From assembly GCF_027938815.1 (NCBI RefSeq), contig NZ_CP115913.1, positions 616,001 to 680,000 on the forward strand: a stretch of 64,000 nucleotides of DNA, read 5' to 3'. The position numbers and the translations under genes were made by a program. Source of the DNA: Oceanirhabdus sp. W0125-5 (GTDB lineage Bacteria; Bacillota; Clostridia; Clostridiales; Clostridiaceae). Under the pieces are notes generated by a model. That model saw nothing but the letters and a program-made list of their open reading frames with translations, was not told the DNA's origin and ran no database searches. This document shows positions 17,771 through 26,779 of this stretch, one piece after another (within the stretch, counting starts at the first letter, position 1; each line of letters starts with the position of its first letter).

Positions 17771-19012
17771 TTAAGATTTTTTATCTGTACCTATTAATTT
17801 AATCAACCCAGTTCCTAAAGTCTCACCCCATGAAAGATAGTCATGTCCACTTTTGAATTCTTCAAAGAATACAGGGTAGCCCTTTGACAGCAACACATCT
17901 GTAAACTCTCTATTCATATCGTTCATCATAGCGCTCTCAAGAACTCCCACATTAAGATAGAAATTAAGAGGAAGTTTATCTTCTTTTTCAAACTGTCTTG
18001 CCATCCAGTTTCTTTTTTCAAGGTCATTAACATCCTCCGATTTATACCAATAAGAACCAGATTGAGATAGAATATTCCCAAAAATATCAGGAAATTTAAA
18101 TCCTAAAAATGAAGCTGTAAGCCCGCCTAGACTTGAACCAGCAATTACGGTTTTAGCAGGATCAGAAGTTACATTATAATTTTCGCGAACCCAAGGAAGA
18201 ACTTCTTCAACAACATAAGAACAAAATTCATCATTACAAGATAGTTCTTTCATTCGATTACTATTTGAATTAATCAAAACTGCAATAGTAGGTGGAATTT
18301 TATTATCATTTATTATATTATCAAGTACTTCTTTGGTGGACATTGTAATGTATGCGGCTCCATCGGTTAATACTAACAAATTATAAGGCTCGTTATCTTT
18401 ATTATAATTCGCTGGAATATAGATTCTAATGTCACGCTCATTATTTAATATATCACTACGAGAGCTATATGTTTGAAGAGTACCTTTTAGTGTATCAGGT
18501 CTTTCTTTCGTCCAAATATGTTCAGCGGCATTATTCATAACAACATGATCTATAATTAAATCTTTTTTTGCTTTATTACTGCTGGGGAAAATTTGATTAT
18601 TATTACTAAAAGAATCAGTTACCCAACTGTCAGGATGTTCATGTACTTTATCTAAAGAGCAGTTAAGTAAGAATCTATAAGCAAAGCGAATATTATTTCT
18701 TACCACACATGAGGTATACCATACATTAGTATTACTTAATCTATTAAGTTTAAGTTCAGAAAGAGGTTTATCCTCACTACTCTCAGGGGCAGTCTTAGGA
18801 GGAATACAAACACTAATTGTCTGGGTAGTTTCATCTCCTCTATATAAGAAGGTAGCTAAAGAATATTCAGTATTACCATCTATAGGCTCAATGATAGGAG
18901 TTCCTGTTTCTTTAATATTACTCCAAAAAGAATTAAGAAATTCATGGTTGCCAGAATCAAGATTAAATTTCAGGTTTTCTATTATCTTGCTTGAACATTG
19001 GATTGTAGCCAT
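17771..19012 (-). CDS. Enterochelin-esterase-like hydrolase, copy 1
   Basis: 413 residues with no signal peptide. The N-terminal part (about 30-170) resembles the enterochelin esterase N-terminal domain (SLATFLYRGDETTQT, NTNVWYTSCVV). The C-terminal part is an alpha/beta hydrolase of the esterase D type: nucleophile S294 in AGSSLGGL and a late histidine in FKSGHDYLSWGETL. Family members hydrolyse the trilactone of catecholate siderophores in the cytoplasm. No siderophore uptake genes are nearby, so another ester substrate is possible. A closely similar gene lies 199 nt upstream. Confidence 0.85.
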   Translation of the reverse strand: MATIQCSSKIIENLKFNLDSGNHEFLNSFWSNIKETGTPIIEPIDGNTEYSLATFLYRGDETTQTISVCIPPKTAPESSEDKPLSELKLNRLSNTNVWYTSCVVRNNIRFAYRFLLNCSLDKVHEHPDSWVTDSFSNNNQIFPSSNKAKKDLIIDHVVMNNAAEHIWTKERPDTLKGTLQTYSSRSDILNNERDIRIYIPANYNKDNEPYNLLVLTDGAAYITMSTKEVLDNIINDNKIPPTIAVLINSNSNRMKELSCNDEFCSYVVEEVLPWVRENYNVTSDPAKTVIAGSSLGGLTASFLGFKFPDIFGNILSQSGSYWYKSEDVNDLEKRNWMARQFEKEDKLPLNFYLNVGVLESAMMNDMNREFTDVLLSKGYPVFFEEFKSGHDYLSWGETLGTGLIKLIGTDKKS

Positions 19013-19211
19013 AGAACATCACTCTCCTATAATTGCTTAAAATACTAAATAATAACATTAAAGTAAATTATATCATACCATATGAACTTAAAAAAGATAT
19101 GCCTTTAATAAATTTTATAGAGAATATTGTAGATAGATGAGATAGATTAGCGTAAATACATGAATAAATAAAAGCTCTAGAGCATATATAAGCTACTCAA
19201 AAGCCGTTTGT

Positions 19212-20450
19212 TTACTCATTACCTATTAATGCAATCAACCCAGTTCCTAAAGTCTCACCCCAAGAAAGATAGTCATGTCCACTTTTAAATTCTTCGTATG
19301 ATACTGGATAGCCTTTTGATTCTAAAACTTCTTTAAATTCTTGATTGGTTGAGTACATTCTAGAACTTTCTAAAACCCCAACATTTAAGTAGAATTTAAG
19401 AGGTAGTTTGTCTATTTTCTTAAATTGTCTTGCTATCCAATTTCTTTTTTCTGGATCCTCCATATCTTCACCTTTGTACCAATATGATCCAGATTGTGAT
19501 AGAATATTTCCAAAAATATTAGGATATCTTAACCCCATAAATGAAGCAGTAAGACCACCAAGACTTGAACCTGCGATTATGGTTTTAGAAGCATCTTCAG
19601 TGACATTATAGTGTTCACGAACCCATGGAATAACTTCCTCCACAATATAAGCGGAGAAATGATCATTACACATTAATTCGCTCATTCTATGATCATTTGA
19701 ATCAATGAATACAGCAACAGTTGGTGGAATTTTATTATCATTAATTAAATTATCTAGAATTTCTTTGCCTGAAATGTCAAGATAAACAGACCCATCTGTT
19801 ATTATTAAAAGATTATATGGTTCATTTTCATTACTGTAATTTGAAGGAGTATAGATTGCTATGTTTCGTTCATTTTTTAGTATGTTACTGTGTGAACTAT
19901 GAGTCTTAATTTCACCTTTTAAAGAATCACCTCGCTCTTTTACCCAAATATGTTCAGTAGCGGCAGGCATTAGTACATAATTAATAACATAATCATTCTT
20001 ATGATCTTCATCATCAGGAAATACAAGTTTATCTCTACCAAACTCATCTTTTATCATTTTTTCAGGACATTCAGCAATTTTTTCAAATGGACAATTAAGT
20101 AATAATTTATAACTAAAGCGAACATCATTCAGTGCAATACATGATGTGTACCAAACATTAGTATTAGGAATACATTCAAACTTAAATTCAGAAAGTCCAT
20201 ATGAAGTATTATCAATATTATCAGGATGAACATTTGTTGGAATATAAAGCTGGAGAGTATCTGTATTTTCGTCTCCTTTATATATGAATGTAACTAAGGA
20301 ATAGTTATTATCACCATCAATACTTTCTATTATAGGGGTTCCTATTTCTTCTATAGTACTCCAAAAAGAATCGAGAAACTTAATATTTCCAGATTCAATT
20401 TCTTGGTATAGTTCATTGATTACATTACTTTTCTGTTTATTTTTAGACAT
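19212..20450 (-). CDS. Enterochelin-esterase-like hydrolase, copy 2
   Basis: 412 residues, aligned end to end with the downstream copy and sharing the nucleophile motif AGSSLGGL (S296), the segment GNILSQSGSYWYK, and the SGHDYLSWGETLGTGLI region. The two differ at many positions, so the duplication is old or the copies have diverged in substrate. The ATG lies behind a weak site (AGCGTGATAAACA). The GC content is like that of its neighbours. Function as for copy 1. Confidence 0.85.
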   Translation of the reverse strand: MSKNKQKSNVINELYQEIESGNIKFLDSFWSTIEEIGTPIIESIDGDNNYSLVTFIYKGDENTDTLQLYIPTNVHPDNIDNTSYGLSEFKFECIPNTNVWYTSCIALNDVRFSYKLLLNCPFEKIAECPEKMIKDEFGRDKLVFPDDEDHKNDYVINYVLMPAATEHIWVKERGDSLKGEIKTHSSHSNILKNERNIAIYTPSNYSNENEPYNLLIITDGSVYLDISGKEILDNLINDNKIPPTVAVFIDSNDHRMSELMCNDHFSAYIVEEVIPWVREHYNVTEDASKTIIAGSSLGGLTASFMGLRYPNIFGNILSQSGSYWYKGEDMEDPEKRNWIARQFKKIDKLPLKFYLNVGVLESSRMYSTNQEFKEVLESKGYPVSYEEFKSGHDYLSWGETLGTGLIALIGNE

Positions 20451-20627
20451 TGTTTATCACGCTCCGTTCATTGAAGTACAATTAAAATAATTATTAAATA
20501 CTAATTTTTTTAATATGTGGAAAATTAATAAATATATTAATTATATTCTAAAATAAGGTTATCAAGTGTGGTGATTAAGGTCAAGTTCATAAATGATTCT
20601 GAATTAACTATGATTTTTCATTAACAT

Positions 20628-20666
20628 AAAAAGATAGAGGCAGTTTAAAAACTACCTCTATCTTTT
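20628..20666 (-). terminator. Terminator of the zinc-ribbon gene
   Basis: AAAAGATAGAGG pairs with CCTCTATCTTTT, with an inner AGTTT/AAACT extension. On the minus strand it ends the zinc-ribbon and CD3324 genes. Confidence 0.7.
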
Positions 20667-20674
20667 AATATTAT

Positions 20675-20815
20675 TTATTTTCCATAACATATTTTACATA
20701 CATTTTTGTCTTCTTTATTCCATAAAAGCTTTACACCTGTTCTTTTACATACTGGACAAGTTCCTCTCCAAGCTGGATTTTTCTTTATCCCTTTACCTCT
20801 AAATTGTTTAGCCAT
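20675..20815 (-). CDS. 46-residue zinc-ribbon protein
   Basis: A small basic protein with two CxxC pairs (CPVC near residue 20 and CKIC near residue 41), a classical zinc-ribbon arrangement, plus a lysine-rich N-terminus (MAKQFRGKGIKKNP). The ATG has GAGGTG 8 nt upstream; that site lies inside the last codons of the CD3324 gene, so the two are coupled. I do not recognise a named family. A nucleic-acid-binding role is inferred from charge and fold. Confidence 0.75.
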   Translation of the reverse strand: MAKQFRGKGIKKNPAWRGTCPVCKRTGVKLLWNKEDKNVCKICYGK

Positions 20816-20818
20816 GAA

Positions 20819-21091
20819 TTATTCACCTCGTTTCTTTGAATATACAATTTTTTTTATAGTAGATATGCTAAGTCCATATAGAAATGATAGTTCTTCAATG
20901 CTAGTCCCTGCCTTAAACATATTACGGATTTGTGTGTTTCGTTGAATTAACTCTTGTTTAGCCCCGCTTTTTTCTCCCCATTTTGCTTTAGAATCTGTCT
21001 GTGGAATGTATACATAATCTCCATTCACATATTTTTGAATTTCCTTAAGTAACTTATCAGGAAAGATATCTTTTCCATTTTTATATCCCAT
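20819..21091 (-). CDS. CD3324-family HTH-like protein
   Basis: 90 residues. The N-terminal pattern DIFPDKLLKEIQKYVNGDYVYIP is characteristic of the CD3324 family. The C-terminal half (IRNMFKAGTSIEELSFLYGLSISTIKKIVYSKK) has the form of a helix-turn-helix of the Mor/sigma-region type. It is encoded immediately after the GNAT-like gene (5 nt) and before the zinc-ribbon gene (overlapping ribosome site). DNA binding is inferred; no target is known. Confidence 0.8.
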   Translation of the reverse strand: MGYKNGKDIFPDKLLKEIQKYVNGDYVYIPQTDSKAKWGEKSGAKQELIQRNTQIRNMFKAGTSIEELSFLYGLSISTIKKIVYSKKRGE

Positions 21092-21096
21092 TTTTA

Positions 21097-22056
21097 CTAC
21101 TGAATCTCATAAAAGAAATCAACCCAATATTCAAATCCCATGAATCCACATTCATTATATTGAGAGATTGATTTTGAATACTCCCTGAAAGTATATATAA
21201 ATATCTCATTATCTTCATATTTAGATTTCAGGAACTTCATCTCTTCAGTTAATAAATATGGGCCAATATATGAGTTAACATAATTATTAGCAACCACAAA
21301 ATTATCAATCCACAGTTTATCATCATCAAGACCAGCAAAAACAGAGGCAATGATTGTATCATCACTATTTCTAATTGTTATTAGACTTTCATAGAATAAT
21401 GGGTCATCTTTAAGTTCATGCAGCTCTTCTGCAGTATCACATATGTAGTAGTGATCAAATGAATTAGTATAATAAAAGTCTAATACATCTTCAAAAGCAT
21501 TCTCTTTTCCAATTTTCATGTTGAAATTCTTATTGAGAGTATACGTTGATAAATTTGTTTTTGTATTGGATTTTAGATACAAAGGATAATGAGGCTTAAA
21601 GTTTTCTTTTTTCAATAATGGAATCAAGTAATAAGCCAAAGTGGGATATATCTGCACTTCGCCAAATTCAAGAATTTGAATCTTAAAAGTTTTATACTCA
21701 GTTTCTTCATGCATCCATTTAAGTATGTTCTTTATTGATTTTTCAACAATTTCATATCTGTTATTGAAATCAGATGGAATAATCATTGTTGTCATAAGCA
21801 TTGAAGGGTTGCTTTTCATACTAAATAAGTGATACAAGCAGTATTCACCATTTTCAAGATAATCAATTACACGTAAATGATTTGTCATGAAACTTGCATT
21901 TTGCTTTTCAGAGTCATCGGTGATTTTATGAATATTTAGGATTTTATCGTGAAAAGGCATTTTTTTATATCCTAACATAGGAAAATAGTTCTTTTCTGCT
22001 TCTAATATTTTATCGCTAAATTCTTTAAAGTTGTTAGGTTCTATAATCTTAAGCAT
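21097..22056 (-). CDS. GNAT-like protein
   Basis: 319 residues. The C-terminal 130 residues look like a divergent GNAT fold: SLITIRNSDDTIIASVFAGLDDDKLWIDNFVVANNY, then a helix and SISQYNECGFMGFEYWVDFFYE. The clear acetyl-CoA loop (Q/RxxGxG/A) is not evident; YIGPYLL occupies that place. The N-terminal 180 residues are not recognised. ATG with GGAGGGG upstream. Probably heads the operon with CD3324 and zinc-ribbon genes. Catalytic activity is uncertain. Confidence 0.55.
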   Translation of the reverse strand: MLKIIEPNNFKEFSDKILEAEKNYFPMLGYKKMPFHDKILNIHKITDDSEKQNASFMTNHLRVIDYLENGEYCLYHLFSMKSNPSMLMTTMIIPSDFNNRYEIVEKSIKNILKWMHEETEYKTFKIQILEFGEVQIYPTLAYYLIPLLKKENFKPHYPLYLKSNTKTNLSTYTLNKNFNMKIGKENAFEDVLDFYYTNSFDHYYICDTAEELHELKDDPLFYESLITIRNSDDTIIASVFAGLDDDKLWIDNFVVANNYVNSYIGPYLLTEEMKFLKSKYEDNEIFIYTFREYSKSISQYNECGFMGFEYWVDFFYEIQ

Positions 22057-22147
22057 ATTATCCCCTCCTTTATCAGTAAGTAATTATTGTATTTGTTGTA
22101 AGTATTATCCCATAATTTAACTTAAAAATATATACCTAGAATGGTTA

Positions 22148-23095
22148 TTATAAACTTGACCCTTTTTTTGAGAGTAATGTTGTGCTTTTAATAGCAATTG
22201 ATAGTGAGTTGATAGCATCATCAATACTTAAATTGGGAGGTATGTTTTCAATACAACAATCCAGTACATGTTTAATGGATTCTTCATAACAATTCTTAGT
22301 TTCTAACTCAATGTTCTCCACAGTACTATTGGTATATAGCTTACAACTTATTTCAGGTCCATCTTCATAACATTTCTCAGTGTATTCTATTACTGCATTT
22401 TCAAAAATTGCTTCATATCCTACTGTGAAAGAATAACTTTTAGGCATCATAGATGAGCTTTGAACTTGAACAAGTGTATCTTTATAGTTCAAATTAGTTA
22501 TTACTAAAGATTGTCCTTCTTTATTTGGTAATCCATGAGCTGATATATCATCAGGTGTTCCTAACAACCAGTTTATGAAATCAAATTCATGAATCATGAG
22601 TTTAGTAGCTATATTTTCAATACCTAAATCACCCCAGAATGGAGGAGTATTTCTTTTGAGGTATAGTCCTTTTAATTTTCCATACTCATTATTTTTAATC
22701 TTGTTATATAAGAATTTGTATGGAGGATCATATTTAATAAATAGATTCACAAATACCCTTTTATCATATTCTTTTTCACAATCTTTCATAGCGATTGCAT
22801 CTTCAAGTGATAAGCTCACAGGTGTTTCACAGAATACATTTTTTCCATTCTTTAAAGCTTCCAGTACATACTTTTTATGCAAATTACTTGGGAGACAAAC
22901 ATCAACTAAATCAATATCAGGATTAGATAATATATCATCAATATTATCAGTAACATCAATCTTAAGCTCTGTTTTGATTTTATTTAGTTTATCTTTATCT
23001 CGTCCAAATATAATTATTGATTCCACATTACTTAATTTCTTATAAATGCTAGCATGATAGTAGCCAAAACCTGTACCTAAAATACCTATGTTCAT
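22148..23095 (-). CDS. Gfo/Idh/MocA-family oxidoreductase
   Basis: 315 residues from the ATG at 23095 with AAAGGAG 8 nt upstream. The N-terminal Rossmann fold starts NIGILGTGFGYYH; DVCLPSNLHKKYVLEALKNGKNVFCETPVS includes the conserved glutamate-containing loop (EKP in most members, here ETP), so the usual catalytic lysine of EKP is replaced by threonine. The C-terminal domain follows about residue 125. Members oxidise sugars or related polyols with NAD(P). It is divergent from a WYL regulator that probably controls it. The EKP change may mean altered or absent dehydrogenase activity. Confidence 0.85.
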   Translation of the reverse strand: MNIGILGTGFGYYHASIYKKLSNVESIIIFGRDKDKLNKIKTELKIDVTDNIDDILSNPDIDLVDVCLPSNLHKKYVLEALKNGKNVFCETPVSLSLEDAIAMKDCEKEYDKRVFVNLFIKYDPPYKFLYNKIKNNEYGKLKGLYLKRNTPPFWGDLGIENIATKLMIHEFDFINWLLGTPDDISAHGLPNKEGQSLVITNLNYKDTLVQVQSSSMMPKSYSFTVGYEAIFENAVIEYTEKCYEDGPEISCKLYTNSTVENIELETKNCYEESIKHVLDCCIENIPPNLSIDDAINSLSIAIKSTTLLSKKGSSL

Positions 23096-23145
23096 AATAA
23101 CCACTCCTTTAAAAATAATATTTACATCAGTATAACAACCAATTG

Positions 23146-23174
23146 TTGACAGCAGTGTGTCAAGAATATATAAT
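23146..23174 (+). promoter_or_regulatory. Promoter with overlapping WYL operator candidate
   Basis: TTGACA (23146-23151), 17-nt spacer, TATAAT (23169-23174): a consensus promoter for the WYL gene. The -35 and spacer also form an inverted repeat TTGACA-N6-TGTCAA (23146-23163), a good operator candidate between the two divergent genes. Confidence 0.65.
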
Positions 23175-23203
23175 CAATTTAACAAAATTTGGGGGATTTA
23201 ATT

Positions 23204-24172
23204 ATGAGAGTACATAGATTAATTTCTATTTTGCTTATGGTAGAGAATAGAGAGATGATTAAAGCTAAGGAACTTGCTGAAAAGCTTGAAACATCAGTAA
23301 GAACAATATATAGGGATATTGATACCTTGTGTGAAGCTGGTATACCATTAACATCAACAACGGGTCCCAATGGGGGAGTACATTTTATTGATGGATATTC
23401 AATTGGGCTTAATGAACTTAGGGGGGAAGACATGATAAATCTATATCTTAGCGGTATAGGTATACAGCCTAATAATGGCAGTAATATGGGAATGAAATTG
23501 AATAATGCTCTAATTAAACTTGAAAAGAATTTACCTTGTAAGTACAGTGACGATATAAAGAAGATAAAACGAAGTTTTCATTTTGATGAATCTCCATGGT
23601 GGGGAGAGAAAGAAGCATTAGGAAATCTAGATCTGTTAATAAACGCTGTATGGAAATCACAAAAATTGAGAATTACTTATGAGAAAGTTAATGGAGAAGT
23701 ATCCAAAAGAAATATCAGACCATATGGAATTGTAGTAAAGAGAATGGAATGGTATATGGTTGCATATGATGAAGGAAGAAATGATATTAGAACATTTAAA
23801 TGTGATCGTATAGTGAATATTGAAGTAATAGAGGATACATTTATACTACCTGAGGATTTTTCAATTGATAATTATTGGAACAAGAGTAAGAGGTTTTTTA
23901 AAGAGACTTGTAAAGAAAATGAATATTACCCTGTAGATATAAAGCTTAATAAGAGTAGAGCAGATATTCTAAATAAGTTTGATATATTAGAGATAAAACA
24001 GGACAAGCATTATTTCATAACTACTATTAACATGCATAAATATGAATTTGCTTGTGAAGAAGTTAGAGATATTTTGGGATATGGAGAGATACTACGACCT
24101 TCTGAAATTAGAGAATTTGTAAAGAGTGAACTTAATGATTTACTTGCAATGTATGAGAATAGAAGTTATTAA
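23204..24172 (+). CDS. WYL-domain (YafY-type) transcriptional regulator
   Basis: 322 residues from the ATG at 23204 with GGGGGA upstream. The N-terminal HTH_11 winged helix (residues 1-60; AKELAEKLETSVRTIYRDIDTLCEAGIP) is followed by a WYL ligand-binding domain (about 140-225; the WYL-equivalent is EWYMVAYDEG) and a C-terminal extension (WCX type). It probably represses or activates itself and the divergent oxidoreductase through the palindrome at 23146-23163. Effector unknown. Confidence 0.9.
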   Translation: MRVHRLISILLMVENREMIKAKELAEKLETSVRTIYRDIDTLCEAGIPLTSTTGPNGGVHFIDGYSIGLNELRGEDMINLYLSGIGIQPNNGSNMGMKLNNALIKLEKNLPCKYSDDIKKIKRSFHFDESPWWGEKEALGNLDLLINAVWKSQKLRITYEKVNGEVSKRNIRPYGIVVKRMEWYMVAYDEGRNDIRTFKCDRIVNIEVIEDTFILPEDFSIDNYWNKSKRFFKETCKENEYYPVDIKLNKSRADILNKFDILEIKQDKHYFITTINMHKYEFACEEVRDILGYGEILRPSEIREFVKSELNDLLAMYENRSY

Positions 24173-24175
24173 ATA

Positions 24176-24235
24176 AGGGGACAGTTCTCAAGTTTTTCTT
24201 CTTCATATAAGTCAAAACCTTGAGAACTGTCCCCT
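24176..24235. repeat. Family A inverted repeat, copy 1
   Basis: Perfect 17-bp arms AGGGGACAGTTCTCAAG (24176-24192) and its complement (24219-24235) around a 26-nt loop. It begins 4 nt after the WYL gene stop and faces the convergent symporter gene, so it can act as terminator for both. Confidence 0.9.
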
Positions 24236-24243
24236 AAATTTTA

Positions 24244-25716
24244 TTATAATTTACTTTGAAATTCGCTAAATTCTTTTTGAATTTCTGTATTGGTTTCTTC
24301 TTTTACTAGTGTAGTTATCACTATAACTACACATGATAGTATGAAAGCAGGCAGCATTTCATATAAGTCAAATATTCCACCCTGTAAGGCTTTCCATAGT
24401 ATAGTTGTTACTCCTCCAGTAATTATTCCTAGGAATGCGCTTAATCTGGTCATTTTTCTCCAGTACAGAGAAATGATGATTGTTGGTCCGAAAGAGGCAC
24501 CGAATCCAGCCCAAGCATAGGATACTAGATCCATTATTGAATTGTTTGGATTAAGAGCAATAACATAAGCTATAACTGCAATTACTATTACCGCTGCTCT
24601 ACTTATTAGAATCAATTCTTTATCTTTAATAGTTCTTTTTAATAAGGTTTTGCATATATCTTCGCTTACTGAAGAGGCCGCAACAAGTAATTGAGAATCA
24701 GCTGTACTCATTATAGCTGCTAGAATAGCTGCTAAGAATAAACCAGCCATATACGGATTGAATAAACCTTTAACTAACACAATAAATACTGTTTCAGCAG
24801 CAGATTCATCAAGAGTACCTGCAAGTGTTATTCTTGCTATAATACCTATAAGAACAGCTGCGATTAAAGAAAAGAAAACCCATGAAACAGCTATTTTCTT
24901 TGCACTCTTAATTTCGCTTGCGTTTTTGATTGCCATAAATCTCATAAGAATATGAGGTTGTCCAAAATAACCAATCCCCCAGCTAAGAGAAGATAATATA
25001 GCTATTAACCCTAGTGTGTTAGAGTTGAAAATATCCATAAATCCTTTTGGTAAATTAGATAAACCTGTAATTATCTCAGTGGTTCCACCATGTGAAGATA
25101 CTGCCATTATAGGAACTATTATAATTGCAAAAAACATGATAATACCTTGGAAAAAGTCTGTCCAACAAACAGCGAAGAATCCTCCTAAGAATGTGTATAA
25201 AACAATAATTATCACTCCAATAGTAAGTGATAAAGTATAAGATATTCCAAAGACACTGTTAAAAAGTTTTCCTCCTGCAACAAAGCCAGAAGCAGTATAA
25301 ATTAGAAAGAATATAAGAATTATTATTGAAGATGATATCTTTAGCATATTGCTGCTATCTTTGAATCTATTGTGAAAATATTGTGGAATTGTTATAGAAT
25401 TGTTAGATACCTCTGTATATATTCTTAATCGCTTAGCGATAAAACTCCAATTGATAAATGTACCTAAAAATAGACCAAATGCAATCCAAAATGTTCCCAT
25501 ACCACCTACATAGGCTGCCCCAGGTAAGCCCATTAATAGCCAACCACTCATATCAGAAGCTTGGGCACTTAATGATATAACCCAACCACCTAAATTTCTA
25601 CCACCTAGTAAATAATCCTCAGAATTATTAGATTTTTTAAAGAAATAAATTCCTATTGAAAGCATAAATAGGAAATAAAGAACAAAAACAACTAATACTC
25701 CCCCAAATTCACTCAT
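24244..25716 (-). CDS. putP: PutP-like sodium/solute symporter
   Basis: 490 residues with about 13 membrane segments, in the solute:sodium symporter family. The features are SEDYLLGGRNLGGWVISLSAQASDMSGWLLMGLPG (residues 31-65), the segment LLVAASSVSEDI near residue 345 and GIGYFGQPHILMRFMA near 250. The SDMSGWLLMGLPGA signature and length are those of proline transporters, so Na+-coupled proline uptake is the best guess. Monocistronic, and flanked by family A repeats on both sides. Confidence 0.85.
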   Translation of the reverse strand: MSEFGGVLVVFVLYFLFMLSIGIYFFKKSNNSEDYLLGGRNLGGWVISLSAQASDMSGWLLMGLPGAAYVGGMGTFWIAFGLFLGTFINWSFIAKRLRIYTEVSNNSITIPQYFHNRFKDSSNMLKISSSIIILIFFLIYTASGFVAGGKLFNSVFGISYTLSLTIGVIIIVLYTFLGGFFAVCWTDFFQGIIMFFAIIIVPIMAVSSHGGTTEIITGLSNLPKGFMDIFNSNTLGLIAILSSLSWGIGYFGQPHILMRFMAIKNASEIKSAKKIAVSWVFFSLIAAVLIGIIARITLAGTLDESAAETVFIVLVKGLFNPYMAGLFLAAILAAIMSTADSQLLVAASSVSEDICKTLLKRTIKDKELILISRAAVIVIAVIAYVIALNPNNSIMDLVSYAWAGFGASFGPTIIISLYWRKMTRLSAFLGIITGGVTTILWKALQGGIFDLYEMLPAFILSCVVIVITTLVKEETNTEIQKEFSEFQSKL

Positions 25717-25823
25717 AAAAACCCTCCTCTTTTGTTTGCTTTAGCGTAGTAAAGTATTAAAATTTATTATACAAGCTTTCTTTCATCAAATCAATATGAA
25801 ATTAATGTATAAGATAAAGAAAT

Positions 25824-25881
25824 AGGGGACAGTTCTCAAGTTTTTTGAAATAGAAGATTAAAAAACTTGAGAACTGTCCCC
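25824..25881. repeat. Family A inverted repeat, copy 2
   Basis: Arms of about 22-23 bp (AGGGGACAGTTCTCAAGTTTTT and complement) around a short loop. One of two copies not located just after a stop codon: it lies between the divergent symporter and ECF genes. Confidence 0.9.
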
Positions 25882-25980
25882 TAATAAAAAAAATTGTATC
25901 CATACATTTCCTTAAAAGTAAATAGTATTATATTATATTTATAGATAAAAATGTTTAATTTGTTTATTGGAGGGAAAAAC

Positions 25981-26571
25981 ATGAAAAATACTATTACAGA
26001 AAAAGGAATTAACAATTCTAAAACACTTGAACTCACTCAGATGGGGGTTATGATTGCCATAATTTGTGTTGCTACTTTAGCAATAAAGGTTCCTACAGTT
26101 ATGGGTATTGGGTATGTTCATCTAGGAGATAGCATGATATTTTTAGCGGCTATCTTATTTGGTAAAAAGAGGGGGGCAATCACAGCGGCTCTTGGAATGA
26201 CTCTAGCGGACTTAATTGCAGGATATGCATATTATATGCCTTTTACATTTGTCATTAAAGGAATAATGGCATTTATAGCAGCGGGAATTGCTTATAGAGG
26301 GGAATATAACGGGAAGAACCTGTTGAATAATTTATTTGCATTTATAATTGCAGGAATATGGATGGTATTTGGTTACTTTGTTGCAAAGATTATTTTAGTT
26401 AAATATGTTTTATTCAGAGCTGATTCTACAAAAGAAGCTATAACATTAGCAAGCGCAAGTGTGCCAAATAATATTGGACAATTTGTTGTTGGAATAATAA
26501 TAGCATTATTTTTAATTAAATTACTTAATGGAAGATTGAACATAGTAAATAATAAGAAAATTGAACTTTAG
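25981..26571 (+). CDS. ECF transporter S component
   Basis: 196 residues from the ATG at 25981 with GGAGGG 6 nt upstream. Five to six hydrophobic segments, with the conserved GYVHLGDSMIFLAAILFGKKRGAITAALG and LADLIAGYAYYMPFTFVIKG (about residues 40-95) of the ECF-type substrate-binding membrane family related to PF07155. S components give vitamin specificity and borrow the shared EcfA/EcfA'/EcfT module, which is not in this window. No vitamin riboswitch is visible upstream, so the substrate cannot be named. Confidence 0.82.
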   Translation: MKNTITEKGINNSKTLELTQMGVMIAIICVATLAIKVPTVMGIGYVHLGDSMIFLAAILFGKKRGAITAALGMTLADLIAGYAYYMPFTFVIKGIMAFIAAGIAYRGEYNGKNLLNNLFAFIIAGIWMVFGYFVAKIILVKYVLFRADSTKEAITLASASVPNNIGQFVVGIIIALFLIKLLNGRLNIVNNKKIEL

Positions 26572-26594
26572 AATAAATATGAAATTAATAATAA

Positions 26595-26629
26595 GACTCT
26601 ATTTTCAGATTTGAAAGTAGAGTTTTTTT
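26595..26629 (+). terminator. Terminator after ECF gene
   Basis: ACTCTATTTTC and GAAAGTAGAGT form a stem with one G:T pair, followed by TTTTTTT. Confidence 0.8.
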
Positions 26630-26779
26630 GTATGAAATTAAAGGGTTTCAATAATTATTATATAATTGTATAAATTGGATTTAATAAATTTGTAATAATT
26701 ATGTAGTTTGGATTTAATTACTATGCTTTATTATTATATTTGTGAGGAACAAGTCATTGAAAATTTGGAGGGAATAATT

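Noticed and set aside
25882-25980. Vitamin riboswitch before the ECF S component
   Set aside because: The leader is under 100 nt, AT-rich and without the conserved cores of FMN, TPP or cobalamin riboswitches.
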